Assembly (NCBI GenBank): GCA_001465015.1
Contig: LNEO01000123.1
Coordinates: 202,827 to 266,826, forward strand
Source of the DNA: Deltaproteobacteria bacterium Ga0077539
Lineage (GTDB): Bacteria; Myxococcota_A; Polyangia; Polyangiales; Ga0077539
Direction of reading: 5' to 3'
Length of the DNA: 64,000 nt
The translations under genes and the position numbers were made by a program. This document shows, in pieces, positions 55,929-64,000 of the stretch; within the stretch, counting starts at the first letter, position 1, and each line of letters begins with the position of its first letter. The notes under the pieces are model-generated. The model did no database searches. It saw nothing but the letters and a program-made list of their open reading frames with translations, and was not told where the DNA came from.

Positions 55929-55942
55929 CGGGGCCCGCCCCG
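55929..55942 (-). terminator. Hairpin downstream of the S41 protease gene
   Basis: Stem CGGGG/CCCCG with loop CGGG, read on minus, followed by ATTTTGTTAAC, an acceptable T-rich end. It stands about 146 bases after the S41 gene stop and 38 bases before the H1-like gene start, so it either terminates the S41 transcript or lies in the leader of the H1-like mRNA. The plus strand also has a GAAAAA run after it. Confidence 0.4.
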
Positions 55943-56028
55943 GAAAAAGCCGTGACTTCTGCATAGTCATAGCACTCGACCCTCGCAGACGTCCACTAAA
56001 TGACGCACACAAAAATACCTTTGCGTGC

Positions 56029-56034
56029 TGTCAA
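56029..56034 (-). promoter_or_regulatory. Possible -35 element (TTGACA) for the H1-like gene
   Basis: A perfect TTGACA on the minus strand in an AT-rich stretch between the S41 protease stop and the H1-like gene. No convincing -10 lies at 16-18 bases (TGTGTG is there), although TATTTT is closer. It is the only AT-rich intergenic patch in this part and therefore the best promoter candidate for the H1-like gene. Confidence 0.3.
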
Positions 56035-56087
56035 TTACGCGGCGAATCGACAGAACATCGGCGCTCGACGGCCGAGCGCCGCCGGGT

Positions 56088-59000
56088 TCAGTCTTCGTCG
56101 TCAGCGCTTTCGTCGTGGTTTTCTCCAGCGCGCGGGGTCGCGAGGAGCTCACCGTTCGGGCCGTCTCGGCGGATCACAAACGACCGGCGCGCGACCGTGT
56201 CTTCGTCCTCACGAGCGACGATGGTCACGACGTTGCTTCCCGGCCGGAGCGAGACCTCCGTCGCGATCTGAGCCTGGCGCGGGTCGGCCGCGTTGCGGTT
56301 GGATCGGTAGACGAGCTTTCGCGGCCCGACGAAGACGAAGTAGTCGAGGACGCGAGACTCGTCGCGGATCGAGCCCGTGAGGCGCAGCGTGCCGGTGCGA
56401 ACCGCGAGCGCATCGCCGATGTTCGCCTCGATGATCGGCGGCTCGTTGTGCAGCAGCCAGTCGACGCGGGCCGTCGGCGGGGCGGCAGGGGCGCTTCCAC
56501 CGTCCTGACGACGAACCCACACGGGGTGACCGCGAACGGCCTCGACGCGAACCCAATCGCCGGACTGCGCGCTGATCGAAAAGCGCATTCCCGCGGAGAA
56601 TCGCGCGACCGCGCGGGCGTTGGCGCCGAACGTCTCGAAGCCGCGCGCGTCGGCGTTGGCGGTCCAGGCGCCGGTGGTCGCTGTGACCGCGCCAGCGTCG
56701 GACAACGGGAGCACGATCTTGTGCGTCACGAACTCACGAAGGTCTTCGTCTTCGATCTGCAGCTCGAGCTTCACCTCGCGCTCGTTGGCTCGGAAGTTGT
56801 TTTCGACCTGAAACGTGAAGGCGAGATACTGATCTGCTCCGACGTCGAATCGATCGAAATGAAAGCGCCCTGCCCCGAGCAGGACGCCCTGCCCCGACAG
56901 GTTCTTGAGGTTGATGTTCGTCCCGAACCCACGACCGCGCCCCGTGTTGCGGACACGGACGAACAACGTCGCCTGCTCGCCACGCTGCAGGCGGCCGTCG
57001 CCGTTTCCGCGGAGGTTGTCCGCGAGCTGCCAGCCATACGCGAACATCGGCCGCTCGAGTCCCCGCACCTCGGCCCTCAACGTCGGCGAGCGCGTAGGAA
57101 CGCGATTGTGCGACGCGCTCCACTCGAAGCGCACTCCGTCGACGCGCGAGAGCGATCCGCGAGGCACCGTGCACACGCGACGGGCGTTGGGCGGAGGGCG
57201 CGTCGTCGTGCCCGGCCGCCATCCGTCGATCTGGCAGAGCCCCATCGGAACGGTCCAAGAGCGGCTCTGTCCCGGATCGACGCGGCCGAACACCAGCTCG
57301 CGGTTCTCGAAGAGCGGGTTGTCGCTCTTGGTCGTCCCGCGAAGGCGGTAGACGGGACTGCGGCCGCGGTTGGTCACGGTCACGGTGATGTCGTACGTCT
57401 CGCCCGGAAGCACCGCGGGACGCGAGGCCGTCGCGGTCACTTCGAGGTTCGCCGCGCCGCCGTCGCTTCCGTCGGACCAATCGACGCGCTGCGAGAGCGC
57501 CGCGAGCGCGCGGACGGTCGACTGAAGCTCCTGCTGCCGGATGCGCTCGATGTGGGGCCTGGCGTCGGCCAGCCCGTCGAGGCGCGTCGAGCGAAGCCCA
57601 GCGGCGAGCAGCTCGCGTCCGAACCGCATCGAGAAATCCTCGCGCTGGTTCTCGCGAGCCTCGTCGGGTCCGAGGTTGCGCAGGGTCTCTCGCTCTTCGA
57701 CCGAGAAGTAGTAGTTGAGCACCTCCGCGGCGCGGCCCGCGTCTCGAGCGCGGTTGCTCGTGAGGTGCGCCGAGAGGTCGGACTCGCGCAAGTAAGCCTT
57801 GTCCGCTTCGAGGTCCATGTCGAGCGCGTCGACGGTCATCGGCCGAAGCTCGATGTCCGGCGTAATCCCGACGCCCTGAATGCTCACGTCGCCTGGCGTC
57901 AGGTACTGCGCGATCGTGATCTTCAGCGCGCCGCCGTCGCCGACGGGTCGGATGGTCTGAACGCTGCCCTTTCCGAAGGACTGCTGCCCCACGATGAGCG
58001 CGCGATTGTTGGCCTTGAGCGCGCCGGCGACGATCTCGCTCGCGCTCGCAGAGCCGCCGTCGATCAGCACGACCATCGGGTAGTTGGGCTCTGTTCCGCG
58101 CTCTTCGGCAGAGCGCTCGTCGCGGCCCTCGCGGCGGTTTCCGGCGGTCACGACGATCGTGCCCGAGCGCAAGAACAGGTCGCTGACCTCGACGGCCTGA
58201 TCGAGAAAGCCCCCAGGATTTCCACGGAGATCGAGCACGAGCCCGCGCATGTTCTGGTTGCGAAGACGGTCCAGCGCGCGCGCGAGCTCGGCCCCGGTGT
58301 CCTCGGCGAACGTCTTGATGCGAGCGTAGCCGACGTTGTTCGCGAGCATCCGCGACTCGACCGAATCGACGTGGATCTCCGCGCGCGTCAGCGTGAATTT
58401 ACGCGCTTCTTGCCAGCCTCCAGCGCCCTCGCGGCGAATCCACACGTCCACCGTGGTGCCCGGCTCACCGCGGAGTCGGTTGACCGCCTCGGTGAGCGTC
58501 ATGTTCATCGTGCTCTCGTCGTTGATCCGAAGAATCCGGTCGTGTTGACGAAGCCCCTGCGTCGCCGCGGGCGTTCCGGGCATGATGTTCATCACCGTGA
58601 GCACGCTGTCTCGCAGCGAAATCACGATTCCGAGACCGCCGAACGCGCCGCCGTTCTGGATGCGCATCTCGTAGAACTGCTCGGGCGACAGCAAGATCGA
58701 GTGCGGGTCGAGCGTGCGAAGCATGCCGTTGGCCGCGGCGTACTCGACGTTCTGCAGGTCGACCTCGGTGTGCGACCGGAGCTGGCCCTCCAAGAACGCG
58801 AAGATCTCGCCCCACTTAGCCTGGAGTTTCCAAGGCGAATCGACGTTCGCGAGATCGAAGGTCCGCTCGGCCGTGTCGGCCACCACGGTCACGCGCTGCG
58901 CGCCCTCTTCGTGCCGAACGAGCACCTGCGCGACCGCGCGCTGGATCGCCTCGAGGCCCTTCAAGAGCATCTGCCTCGGATGAACGCGGGTCGGATCGAC

Positions 59001-59252
59001 GTACGAGTTGTTGATCTCGAGCAGCGCGAAGCGCAGCGCGACCATCCGCGTGAGATCGTACTGGGGATTTCGCTCTCGCCGCGGCCGCGTCGGAAGCTCG
59101 TTGCGCGTCTGCGCGGTCGCGTTTTGCCCGGCGCGAACCGTAAAGTGAAACCCGAACCCCGCCCCCTTGTTCGCGATCGTCACGTACGATGCACACGCTG
59201 CCGCGAGCAGCACGACCAGCGCCTTCCATGCGGCGCTTCGAAATCTTCGCAT
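56088..59252 (-). CDS. S41-family carboxy-terminal processing protease with large C-terminal extension
   Basis: A 1054-residue periplasmic protease. An N-terminal signal or anchor (WKALVVLLAAACASYVTIA) is followed by the S41 core (about 170-445) with an embedded PDZ domain (GLGIVISLRDSVLTVMNIMPGTPAATQGLRQHDRILRINDES). The catalytic dyad is present: Ser403 in GGSASASEI and Lys428 in SFGKGS, at the 25-residue spacing usual for CtpA/Prc proteases. The remaining 600 residues are additional: a CARDB-like Ig domain (ATASRPAVLPGETYDITVTVTNRGRSPVYRL), a second such domain (GNGDGRLQRGEQATLFVRVRNTG), an SH3-like stretch (WVRVEAVRGHPVWVRRQDG) and a final beta domain. Start ATG 59252, divergent from the M23-domain gene by 39 bases. 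Longer upstream frames overlap that gene. Confidence 0.93.
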   Translation of the reverse strand: MRRFRSAAWKALVVLLAAACASYVTIANKGAGFGFHFTVRAGQNATAQTRNELPTRPRRERNPQYDLTRMVALRFALLEINNSYVDPTRVHPRQMLLKGLEAIQRAVAQVLVRHEEGAQRVTVVADTAERTFDLANVDSPWKLQAKWGEIFAFLEGQLRSHTEVDLQNVEYAAANGMLRTLDPHSILLSPEQFYEMRIQNGGAFGGLGIVISLRDSVLTVMNIMPGTPAATQGLRQHDRILRINDESTMNMTLTEAVNRLRGEPGTTVDVWIRREGAGGWQEARKFTLTRAEIHVDSVESRMLANNVGYARIKTFAEDTGAELARALDRLRNQNMRGLVLDLRGNPGGFLDQAVEVSDLFLRSGTIVVTAGNRREGRDERSAEERGTEPNYPMVVLIDGGSASASEIVAGALKANNRALIVGQQSFGKGSVQTIRPVGDGGALKITIAQYLTPGDVSIQGVGITPDIELRPMTVDALDMDLEADKAYLRESDLSAHLTSNRARDAGRAAEVLNYYFSVEERETLRNLGPDEARENQREDFSMRFGRELLAAGLRSTRLDGLADARPHIERIRQQELQSTVRALAALSQRVDWSDGSDGGAANLEVTATASRPAVLPGETYDITVTVTNRGRSPVYRLRGTTKSDNPLFENRELVFGRVDPGQSRSWTVPMGLCQIDGWRPGTTTRPPPNARRVCTVPRGSLSRVDGVRFEWSASHNRVPTRSPTLRAEVRGLERPMFAYGWQLADNLRGNGDGRLQRGEQATLFVRVRNTGRGRGFGTNINLKNLSGQGVLLGAGRFHFDRFDVGADQYLAFTFQVENNFRANEREVKLELQIEDEDLREFVTHKIVLPLSDAGAVTATTGAWTANADARGFETFGANARAVARFSAGMRFSISAQSGDWVRVEAVRGHPVWVRRQDGGSAPAAPPTARVDWLLHNEPPIIEANIGDALAVRTGTLRLTGSIRDESRVLDYFVFVGPRKLVYRSNRNAADPRQAQIATEVSLRPGSNVVTIVAREDEDTVARRSFVIRRDGPNGELLATPRAGENHDESADDED

Positions 59253-59291
59253 GCGCGCAGTATACCCGCCGCAGCCCGGACGCCCACCCGC

Positions 59292-60278
59292 ATGAACGAC
59301 AAGCCTCGCCCGCCAGAGTCCGTGTCTATTCCCGAGATGTTCGGCGTCACCGCCCCGCTGTCGCGGCGATTGGCAGAGGTTCGCCTCGCGCTCGGCGGCG
59401 ACAAGGACACGCCGAAATCCCTCTGGGGACCGTCGAGTCTCAAGATGTTGCGTCCGGCGCTGGCGTTTCCGCTGTGGCTCGGTCGTGCGCCGAAGGGACG
59501 GCTCGTTCCGATCTACAACCTCTTCAACTATCGGCAACCCCCGCCCGAGCTCGGTTGGAGCGTGCGGATCACCAACGTCGAAGACTTTCTCGGCACCAAG
59601 CTCACCTATGACAGCCACAACGCGACGGACTTCGCCGTTCCGCCAGGCACGATCGTGACCTCGGCGGCGCCTGGCCTCGTCGTGCGCGTATCGAGCGAAT
59701 TCAATCGCGGTGGACTCAAAGTGTTCATCGATCACGGCCGCGGATTGATCACCACGAGCAACCACCTCGCCCGCGCCCTCGTGAAGCCCGGCGACTTCGT
59801 CGAGCGCGGTCAGCCCGTCGCGCTCTCGGGCTACAGCGGACTCGATGCGGTCATCACGTTTCCGTGGGGAACGCCGCACGTGCACTACAACACCTGGCTC
59901 GACGGCAGGTACGTCGATCCCTTCGCCAAACCAGGCGGCGTTTCGCTATGGCGCAACGGAAACTGGCCAACGCCCTACCTCGGCGACACAGCAGAGCAAG
60001 ACTTCGAGCCGACCAGGTGGGACCACGGCGAGCTCGCGCGCGCGATCCGCGCATGCAAGAGCGACGACGCTCGGCGAGAGATGCTCGGCTTCGAAAACGA
60101 GTTCGAGCGCGCAGCGGCGCTGTTGTTCATGCAGAACTATTACCCGACGCGGTTCTCCGAGCGCATCAGCCCCTATCCCGCGACGCACGAGCGCGGCCCG
60201 TGGCTCGATCTACCGTTCGCCAAAGAGGACTACGACGGGATCTGGTTTCCTCATGGCGTCGAGCCGCCGCGATCGTGA
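59292..60278 (+). CDS. M23 (LytM)-domain protein without obvious signal peptide
   Basis: A 328-residue protein. The M23 zinc-peptidase motifs are intact: HNATD with His109 and Asp113, His158 in TTSNHLARAL and HVHYN with His196 and His198. The surrounding VPPGTIVTSAAPGLVVRVS and FVERGQPVALSGYSG are typical LytM beta strands. The first 100 residues are non-peptidase, and there is no clear signal peptide or membrane segment from the ATG at 59292, which is unusual for a wall hydrolase. The start may be misplaced or export may use another route. The divergent S41 protease gene begins only 39 bases away, so the two may share regulation. The stop region overlaps the convergent membrane-protein gene by 28 bases. 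Confidence 0.88.
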   Translation: MNDKPRPPESVSIPEMFGVTAPLSRRLAEVRLALGGDKDTPKSLWGPSSLKMLRPALAFPLWLGRAPKGRLVPIYNLFNYRQPPPELGWSVRITNVEDFLGTKLTYDSHNATDFAVPPGTIVTSAAPGLVVRVSSEFNRGGLKVFIDHGRGLITTSNHLARALVKPGDFVERGQPVALSGYSGLDAVITFPWGTPHVHYNTWLDGRYVDPFAKPGGVSLWRNGNWPTPYLGDTAEQDFEPTRWDHGELARAIRACKSDDARREMLGFENEFERAAALLFMQNYYPTRFSERISPYPATHERGPWLDLPFAKEDYDGIWFPHGVEPPRS

Positions 60279-62053
60279 GCGGCGAGATCGCCCGGCGCTG
60301 AACGAGATTCAGCGCTCTCTGACTCGGGCCGCCGATCGGCCGCGACTTCGACGCGAACGCCCGTGGCCGCGCCCTCGGCGAGCGCGTCGAGCAACCACGG
60401 ACACACCATTCGAAGCAGCGCTTCGTCCCGCGGGTGTCTCCGCATCCGCTCGCGAATCCGGATCGACGCCGACGGATCGCCCAGCGCGAGCACGATGTCC
60501 CGCGCGAACTCCGTCCGTCCGTCGATCGGAACATTCGCGTCGAACGACCGCGCGTGTTCGATCGCCAACTCTCGTTTGCCCTGCGCAAGCGCGGTCCAGA
60601 ACCGCACCATGAACGACAGCCCCCTGCCCGCGCTCACTTCGATCACGGTCTTCAACGCGAACGCGAGCGCAGCTTCCGCTTCGGCTTCCCGACCCGCCAT
60701 CGCTAGCAATTGCGGACGCCAGAGCACGGCGTTGGCCCAGACGAGCGTGTTCGCTCCAGCAGACGGAAGCCACGCGAGCCGCTGAACAGCCAGCTCCAGA
60801 TCCGCCAGGTGCTCGCTCGGAGCGCGCTCGCAGAACGTTGGCTGAATCCGACGCATGAGCGCGAGCGCCGACAGCACCGGATCGCGCGCGTCGATGACTG
60901 GCGTGACGAGCTCGACAGCCTCGTCGAGGCGTCCCTCGAGGCTTCGCGTCACGCTCTTGCGCAGAGCGTCGACCTGCTTTCGAGCAGCGACGCGCCGCCC
61001 GATCGCGAGCGCGATGGAGGTCAGCGACAACACGAGGCTCGCGGCCGCGAGAGCAAAAGCGAGCGGCAACGTCGAATAGGTCACGAACCCGAAGGCCAAC
61101 ACGACGAGCGCCGCCGCGCTCACGGTGGTCCACCGCTGAATGAACACGAGCGGCCTGCGACCAGCGCGCGTCGTCGGGAGCGGCGCGGGCACGGCTTCTG
61201 GAACACGGCTCCATGTCGACTCACCCACCGCGAGCGAGCTCTGCTCGTCGACGAACGGCGCCGCCGACGCGAACACCGAAGACACCCACTGCCCCAAGGG
61301 ACCGCGATGCTGCGCGGCGCTGCCGGCGCGATAGCCCTCGACGAGCTCGCCGCGCTCGCCGAGCGCCCGCAGCGCGCGACCGAGCGCGCGCTCTTGCATC
61401 GTTGCGTCCATGGACACGCGCTCGAGCGGCTCGAGCACCGACACCAACGTCGCAGAGTCCTTCGCGCGGGCCGCGCAGATCGCGCGGGCCAGCATCAACC
61501 TCGTCGCCGCCCGCGAGTCCATCGCTCCGCTCGATTCGATGCGGGCTGCTTCAGGCTCCACCGAGGCGGCGCCGATCGAAGCGCGCGCCAGCGCCCAGAT
61601 CGAATAGAGCCTCGCGTACGAGTCCGCCAACGCCCCGCGATCGCCACGCGAACCTTCGCCGAGCTGCTTGCTGAGCACCGCGTCGATCTCCGCCATCGCG
61701 CCGCGGCGGAGCAACGACTGCGTGAGCATCTCGAGGATCGGCAGCTTGAGCCCCACCGCCTGTCCTCGCCCGAGCTCCGCGGCGAGCAGCGCCTCGAGCT
61801 GCGCGTGATCCGCGCGCGCGTTGGCCTGCGTCGCGGCGCGGATGCTCCCGACCACGCCGAGCATGCGACGCATACGAACGCCGATCAGCACAGCGAAGAC
61901 CCCGCCCGCAAGGAGCCCAGCTCCCACGGCTCCCCCGAGCATGGCGCCGAGCACGACGCCGACGAGGCCTGCCATCAGAAAGATCCACGCGTTGCGCGAG
62001 GCCTTCTTCGTGCGTCGGTCGATGTCGAGCTCGTCTTTGCGCGCTTCGCTCAT
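60251..62053 (-). CDS. Integral membrane protein of unknown function
   Basis: A 600-residue protein. A pair of membrane helices lies near the N-terminus (AWIFLMAGLVGVVLGAMLGGAVGAGLLAGGVFAVLIGV) and another pair around 310-360 (WTTVSAAALVVLAFGFVTYSTLPLAFALAAASLVLSLTSIALAIG). The soluble parts are mostly alpha-helical and rich in Ala, Arg and Leu, with repeat-like helical pairs (for example VPEAVPAPL, then LEGRLDEAVELVTPVIDARDPVLSALALM). They resemble TPR-type repeats but are not clear enough to name. Start ATG 62053. Its 3' end overlaps the end of the M23-domain gene on the other strand. The gap to the SNF2 gene stop upstream is 90 bases. No enzyme motif is visible. Confidence 0.75.
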   Translation of the reverse strand: MSEARKDELDIDRRTKKASRNAWIFLMAGLVGVVLGAMLGGAVGAGLLAGGVFAVLIGVRMRRMLGVVGSIRAATQANARADHAQLEALLAAELGRGQAVGLKLPILEMLTQSLLRRGAMAEIDAVLSKQLGEGSRGDRGALADSYARLYSIWALARASIGAASVEPEAARIESSGAMDSRAATRLMLARAICAARAKDSATLVSVLEPLERVSMDATMQERALGRALRALGERGELVEGYRAGSAAQHRGPLGQWVSSVFASAAPFVDEQSSLAVGESTWSRVPEAVPAPLPTTRAGRRPLVFIQRWTTVSAAALVVLAFGFVTYSTLPLAFALAAASLVLSLTSIALAIGRRVAARKQVDALRKSVTRSLEGRLDEAVELVTPVIDARDPVLSALALMRRIQPTFCERAPSEHLADLELAVQRLAWLPSAGANTLVWANAVLWRPQLLAMAGREAEAEAALAFALKTVIEVSAGRGLSFMVRFWTALAQGKRELAIEHARSFDANVPIDGRTEFARDIVLALGDPSASIRIRERMRRHPRDEALLRMVCPWLLDALAEGAATGVRVEVAADRRPESESAESRSAPGDLAAHDRGGSTP

Positions 62054-62143
62054 TGTGTAGAGCGTCTCACTTCTCTCGGCTGCCAGCGATCGACATGGCG
62101 GCCGACAGCGCGTCGGAGCCCGCGATCGTCGAGCTCGAGCCGA

Positions 62144-64000
62144 TCACTTCTCGCGATCGAGCGCGATCAACGCCGCGGCCACGGAGGCGGGGATGTACTT
62201 CTTCTTTCCGGTGATGAGCTGGTCGATGTGCGCGGCGTTCCACCCGATCTTTGCTGCGAGATCGCGGGTGCTCGAGCCAGTTCGAGCGATCCAGGACGAG
62301 GCGCTCTTTTGCGCGCGATCGACCATCGGTCCCGAGACGAACTCGCCGTCGGCTTTGGCGACGCTCGACGACTTGGGCTTCGCGTCACCCTCTGCCGACG
62401 CCCGCGCTTCGCGCGCGGGTTTCTCGACGACGGTCTCGTGGGCGCGTTCGGGACGCACTTGAGGCTCTTCGTCGCGCTTGCTCTCGGCTCGTCCAAGCGC
62501 GCTCGACATCGCGCTCGCGAGCCCTGTCATCGCCGGCTCCACGCGCGGGGGCGGCTCGACCCGTGAGGGCTCGGCGCGCGGCGGCTCTGTACGCGGTGGC
62601 TCGATGCGCGTTGGGGCGTCGGGCGCGGTCGGTTCGATCAACGTCGCAGACGCGACGGACGCGACCGGCGCGGGCTCGATCGTTAGCGTTGGCGTCGGTG
62701 GGGCCGAAGGTTCGGGCGTCGAGTCGACGGTGATCGGCGCGAGCGGCGCGAGCTCGCCCTCGTCTCCGCGCGCCCCTCCATCGGGAACGACTCCCGCCGC
62801 CAACACGGCAGCGTCCACCGTGCCCTCCTCGCCGATTTCGCCGAGGAGCATCCGGACGTCGTCCTCGCTCAGCCCGCGCAGCGCTCCCTGATCCTCGCGA
62901 ACGACGGCGTCCGCGAGGTCTCGCTTGCGAGCCTTCAAGCTCTGGATCTTCTCTTCGACCGTACCCTCGGCGACGAGTCGATAGACGGTCACGCTTCGCG
63001 TCTGCCCCATTCGATGAGCGCGATCGGTGGCCTGCTCTTCGACCGCGGGGTTCCACCACGGGTCGAGGTGGATCACCGTGTCGGCGCCCGTGAGGTTGAG
63101 GCCAGTGCCTCCCGCTTTGAGCGAGATGAGAAACAGCGTGGCAGTGCCCGTCTGAAATCGATGCACGCGCGCGTCGCGGTCGGTGGTCGTCCCGTCGAGG
63201 TACTCGTACGCGATGCCTTCTTTGTCGAGGTCGGCGCGCCACAGCTCGAGCAGCTGCCGAAACCCGCTGAACACCAAGGCCCTTCGCCCCTCGTCCTTCA
63301 ACTGACGAACGAGCTCGAGAAAGGTCTCGCGCTTGGCGCTCAAGCTCGGCTCGGCCGCCGGATCCACGAGGCGCGGATCGCACGACATCTGTCGCAGTCG
63401 AAGCAGCGCCGTCAGCACGTGGAAGGCCGAGCGCCCCGTCCCCTTCGCCTTCACTTCGCGACCCACTTCGTCGCGCAGGATCGACGCCATCGCATCGTAG
63501 AGCTTTCGTTGCCCAGCAGAGAGCGACACCACGCGGGTGACCTCTTGCTTCGGCGGAAGCTCGGTGAGCACCTCGCGCTTGGTGCGCCGCAACACAAAGG
63601 GTCGAACCACGGAGCGAAGCCTCGACGCCGCCGCAGGATCGCCGTCGTGCGTGATCGGAGCCTCGTAGCGGTTCTCGAAATCGCGCAGCGTTCCCAGGAG
63701 CTTCGGGTTGACGAAGTCCATGATCGCCCAGAGCTCGCCGAGTCGGTTCTCGACGGGCGTCCCCGAGAGCGCGAGGCGCTGCTCGGCCTTGAGTCGGCGG
63801 GCGCTCTCGCTCGTGTTCTAACCGGCGTTCTTGATGGTCTGCGCTTCGTCCATCGCGACGACGCGCCAGTCGATCGTCGAGAGAAAATCCACGTCGCTTC
63901 GCAGCACGCCGTAGCTCGTAATCACCAGATCAGCCTTGCGCGCGAGGGCCTGTCGCTCGATTCGACGATCTCCGTGAAGCAGCACGACGCGCAGCTCGGG
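62144..64000 (-). pseudogene. SNF2-family helicase, 3' part, interrupted by an in-frame TAG
   Basis: The gene enters the window on the minus strand at base 64000 and reads VITSYGVLRSDVDFLSTIDWRVVAMDEAQTIKNAG, i.e. SNF2 motifs Ia and II (DEAQ). Then comes a stop codon, TAG (63820-63818), in the normally conserved KNxxSxxA stretch (family pattern KNPxSQTARA). The frame resumes at once with NTSESARRLKAEQRLALSGTPVENRLGELW (motif III) and continues through FVLRRTK, LVFSGFRQ, SLKAGGTGLNLTGADTVIHLDPWWNPAVEEQATDRAHRMGQ (motifs V-VI). A Pro-rich tail (PPRTEPPRAEPSRVEPPPRVEP) and a C-terminal DNA-binding-like domain (RDLAAKIGWNAAHIDQLITGKKKYIPASVAAALIAL) complete it. One G-to-A change of a CAG codon would create this stop. 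Confidence 0.88.

Noticed and set aside
56025..59291. Long 5' extension of the M23-domain frame (1417 residues)
   Set aside because: It is antisense to the S41 protease and shows no protein character before the ATG at 59292, which gives a clean M23-domain protein.
59253..59885. 5' extension of the S41 protease frame to 59885
   Set aside because: It overlaps the M23-domain gene on the other strand and lacks a signal peptide, whereas the ATG at 59252 begins directly at the signal/anchor segment.

Overview
The window is high-GC chromosomal DNA from a bacterium that is most likely a member of the Myxococcota (Polyangiales/Sandaracinus-like). Supporting signs are an Hanks-type Ser/Thr kinase, FHA-domain regulators, a sigma54 activator with an N-terminal FHA domain, many lipoproteins with Asp/Ala/Ser/Thr-rich stalks, a MopE-like Cys-rich protein ending in a MYXO-CTERM-like tail, lamin-tail modules, a very large TPR protein and a RamB/ScfR-type regulator beside the glyoxylate-shunt genes. 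This assignment is inferred from gene content, not from a marker gene.

Layout. 1-637: 3' end of a di-haem cytochrome c peroxidase/MauG-like gene. 689-1527: two divergent tRNA groups (Lys, Arg, His on minus; Pro, Arg on plus) around a 262-bp spacer holding a good sigma70-type promoter for the minus group and a weaker one for the plus group. 1593-8648: FHA-winged-helix regulator, Ser/Thr kinase, small lipoprotein, VanW-domain protein, CoaBC, a zinc-ribbon/CD225 membrane protein and a small hypothetical. 8688-13303: aceB-aceA operon (malate synthase, isocitrate lyase) with a divergent RamB-like regulator, a self-contained acetate/fatty-acid utilisation module. 13352-23497: argG, an acyl-CoA dehydrogenase-like gene and a 2578-residue TPR protein, all on minus. 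23725-32004: three consecutive plus-strand envelope lipoproteins: an alpha/beta-hydrolase-like protein, a penicillin acylase-family amidase and a lamin-tail/Cys-module protein. 32036-38833: PHP-domain lipoprotein, HEAT-repeat lipoprotein, FHA-GAF-sigma54 activator, and a translationally coupled pair of a Cys-rich mini-lipoprotein and a ferritin-like di-iron protein. 38878-44132, minus: RlaP-type nucleotidyltransferase, leucine-rich-repeat protein, SAM methyltransferase and inositol-3-phosphate synthase.

44430-46577 is the accessory-looking part: a decayed ISKra4-family transposase split over three frames, next to a lipoprotein gene that looks less GC-rich than its surroundings. 46807-55891: MYXO-CTERM Cys-rich protein, TPR-like exported protein, a large fused spermidine-synthase-like membrane protein, a CNNM/CorC transporter and a histone-H1-like Lys/Ala/Pro-rich protein. 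56088-64000: an S41 (CtpA-type) protease divergent from an M23-domain protein, a membrane protein of unknown function, and the 3' part of a SNF2-family helicase whose frame is broken by an amber codon.

The most notable points are the amber-interrupted SNF2 gene, the FHA-sigma54 / Cys-lipoprotein / di-iron cluster, the fused spermidine-synthase-like protein with a charged insert inside its membrane part, the RamB-aceBA module with repeated operator-like hexamers, and the closely spaced S41/M23 divergent pair. I saw no CRISPR array, prophage, integrase, biosynthetic megasynthase or obvious defence system.
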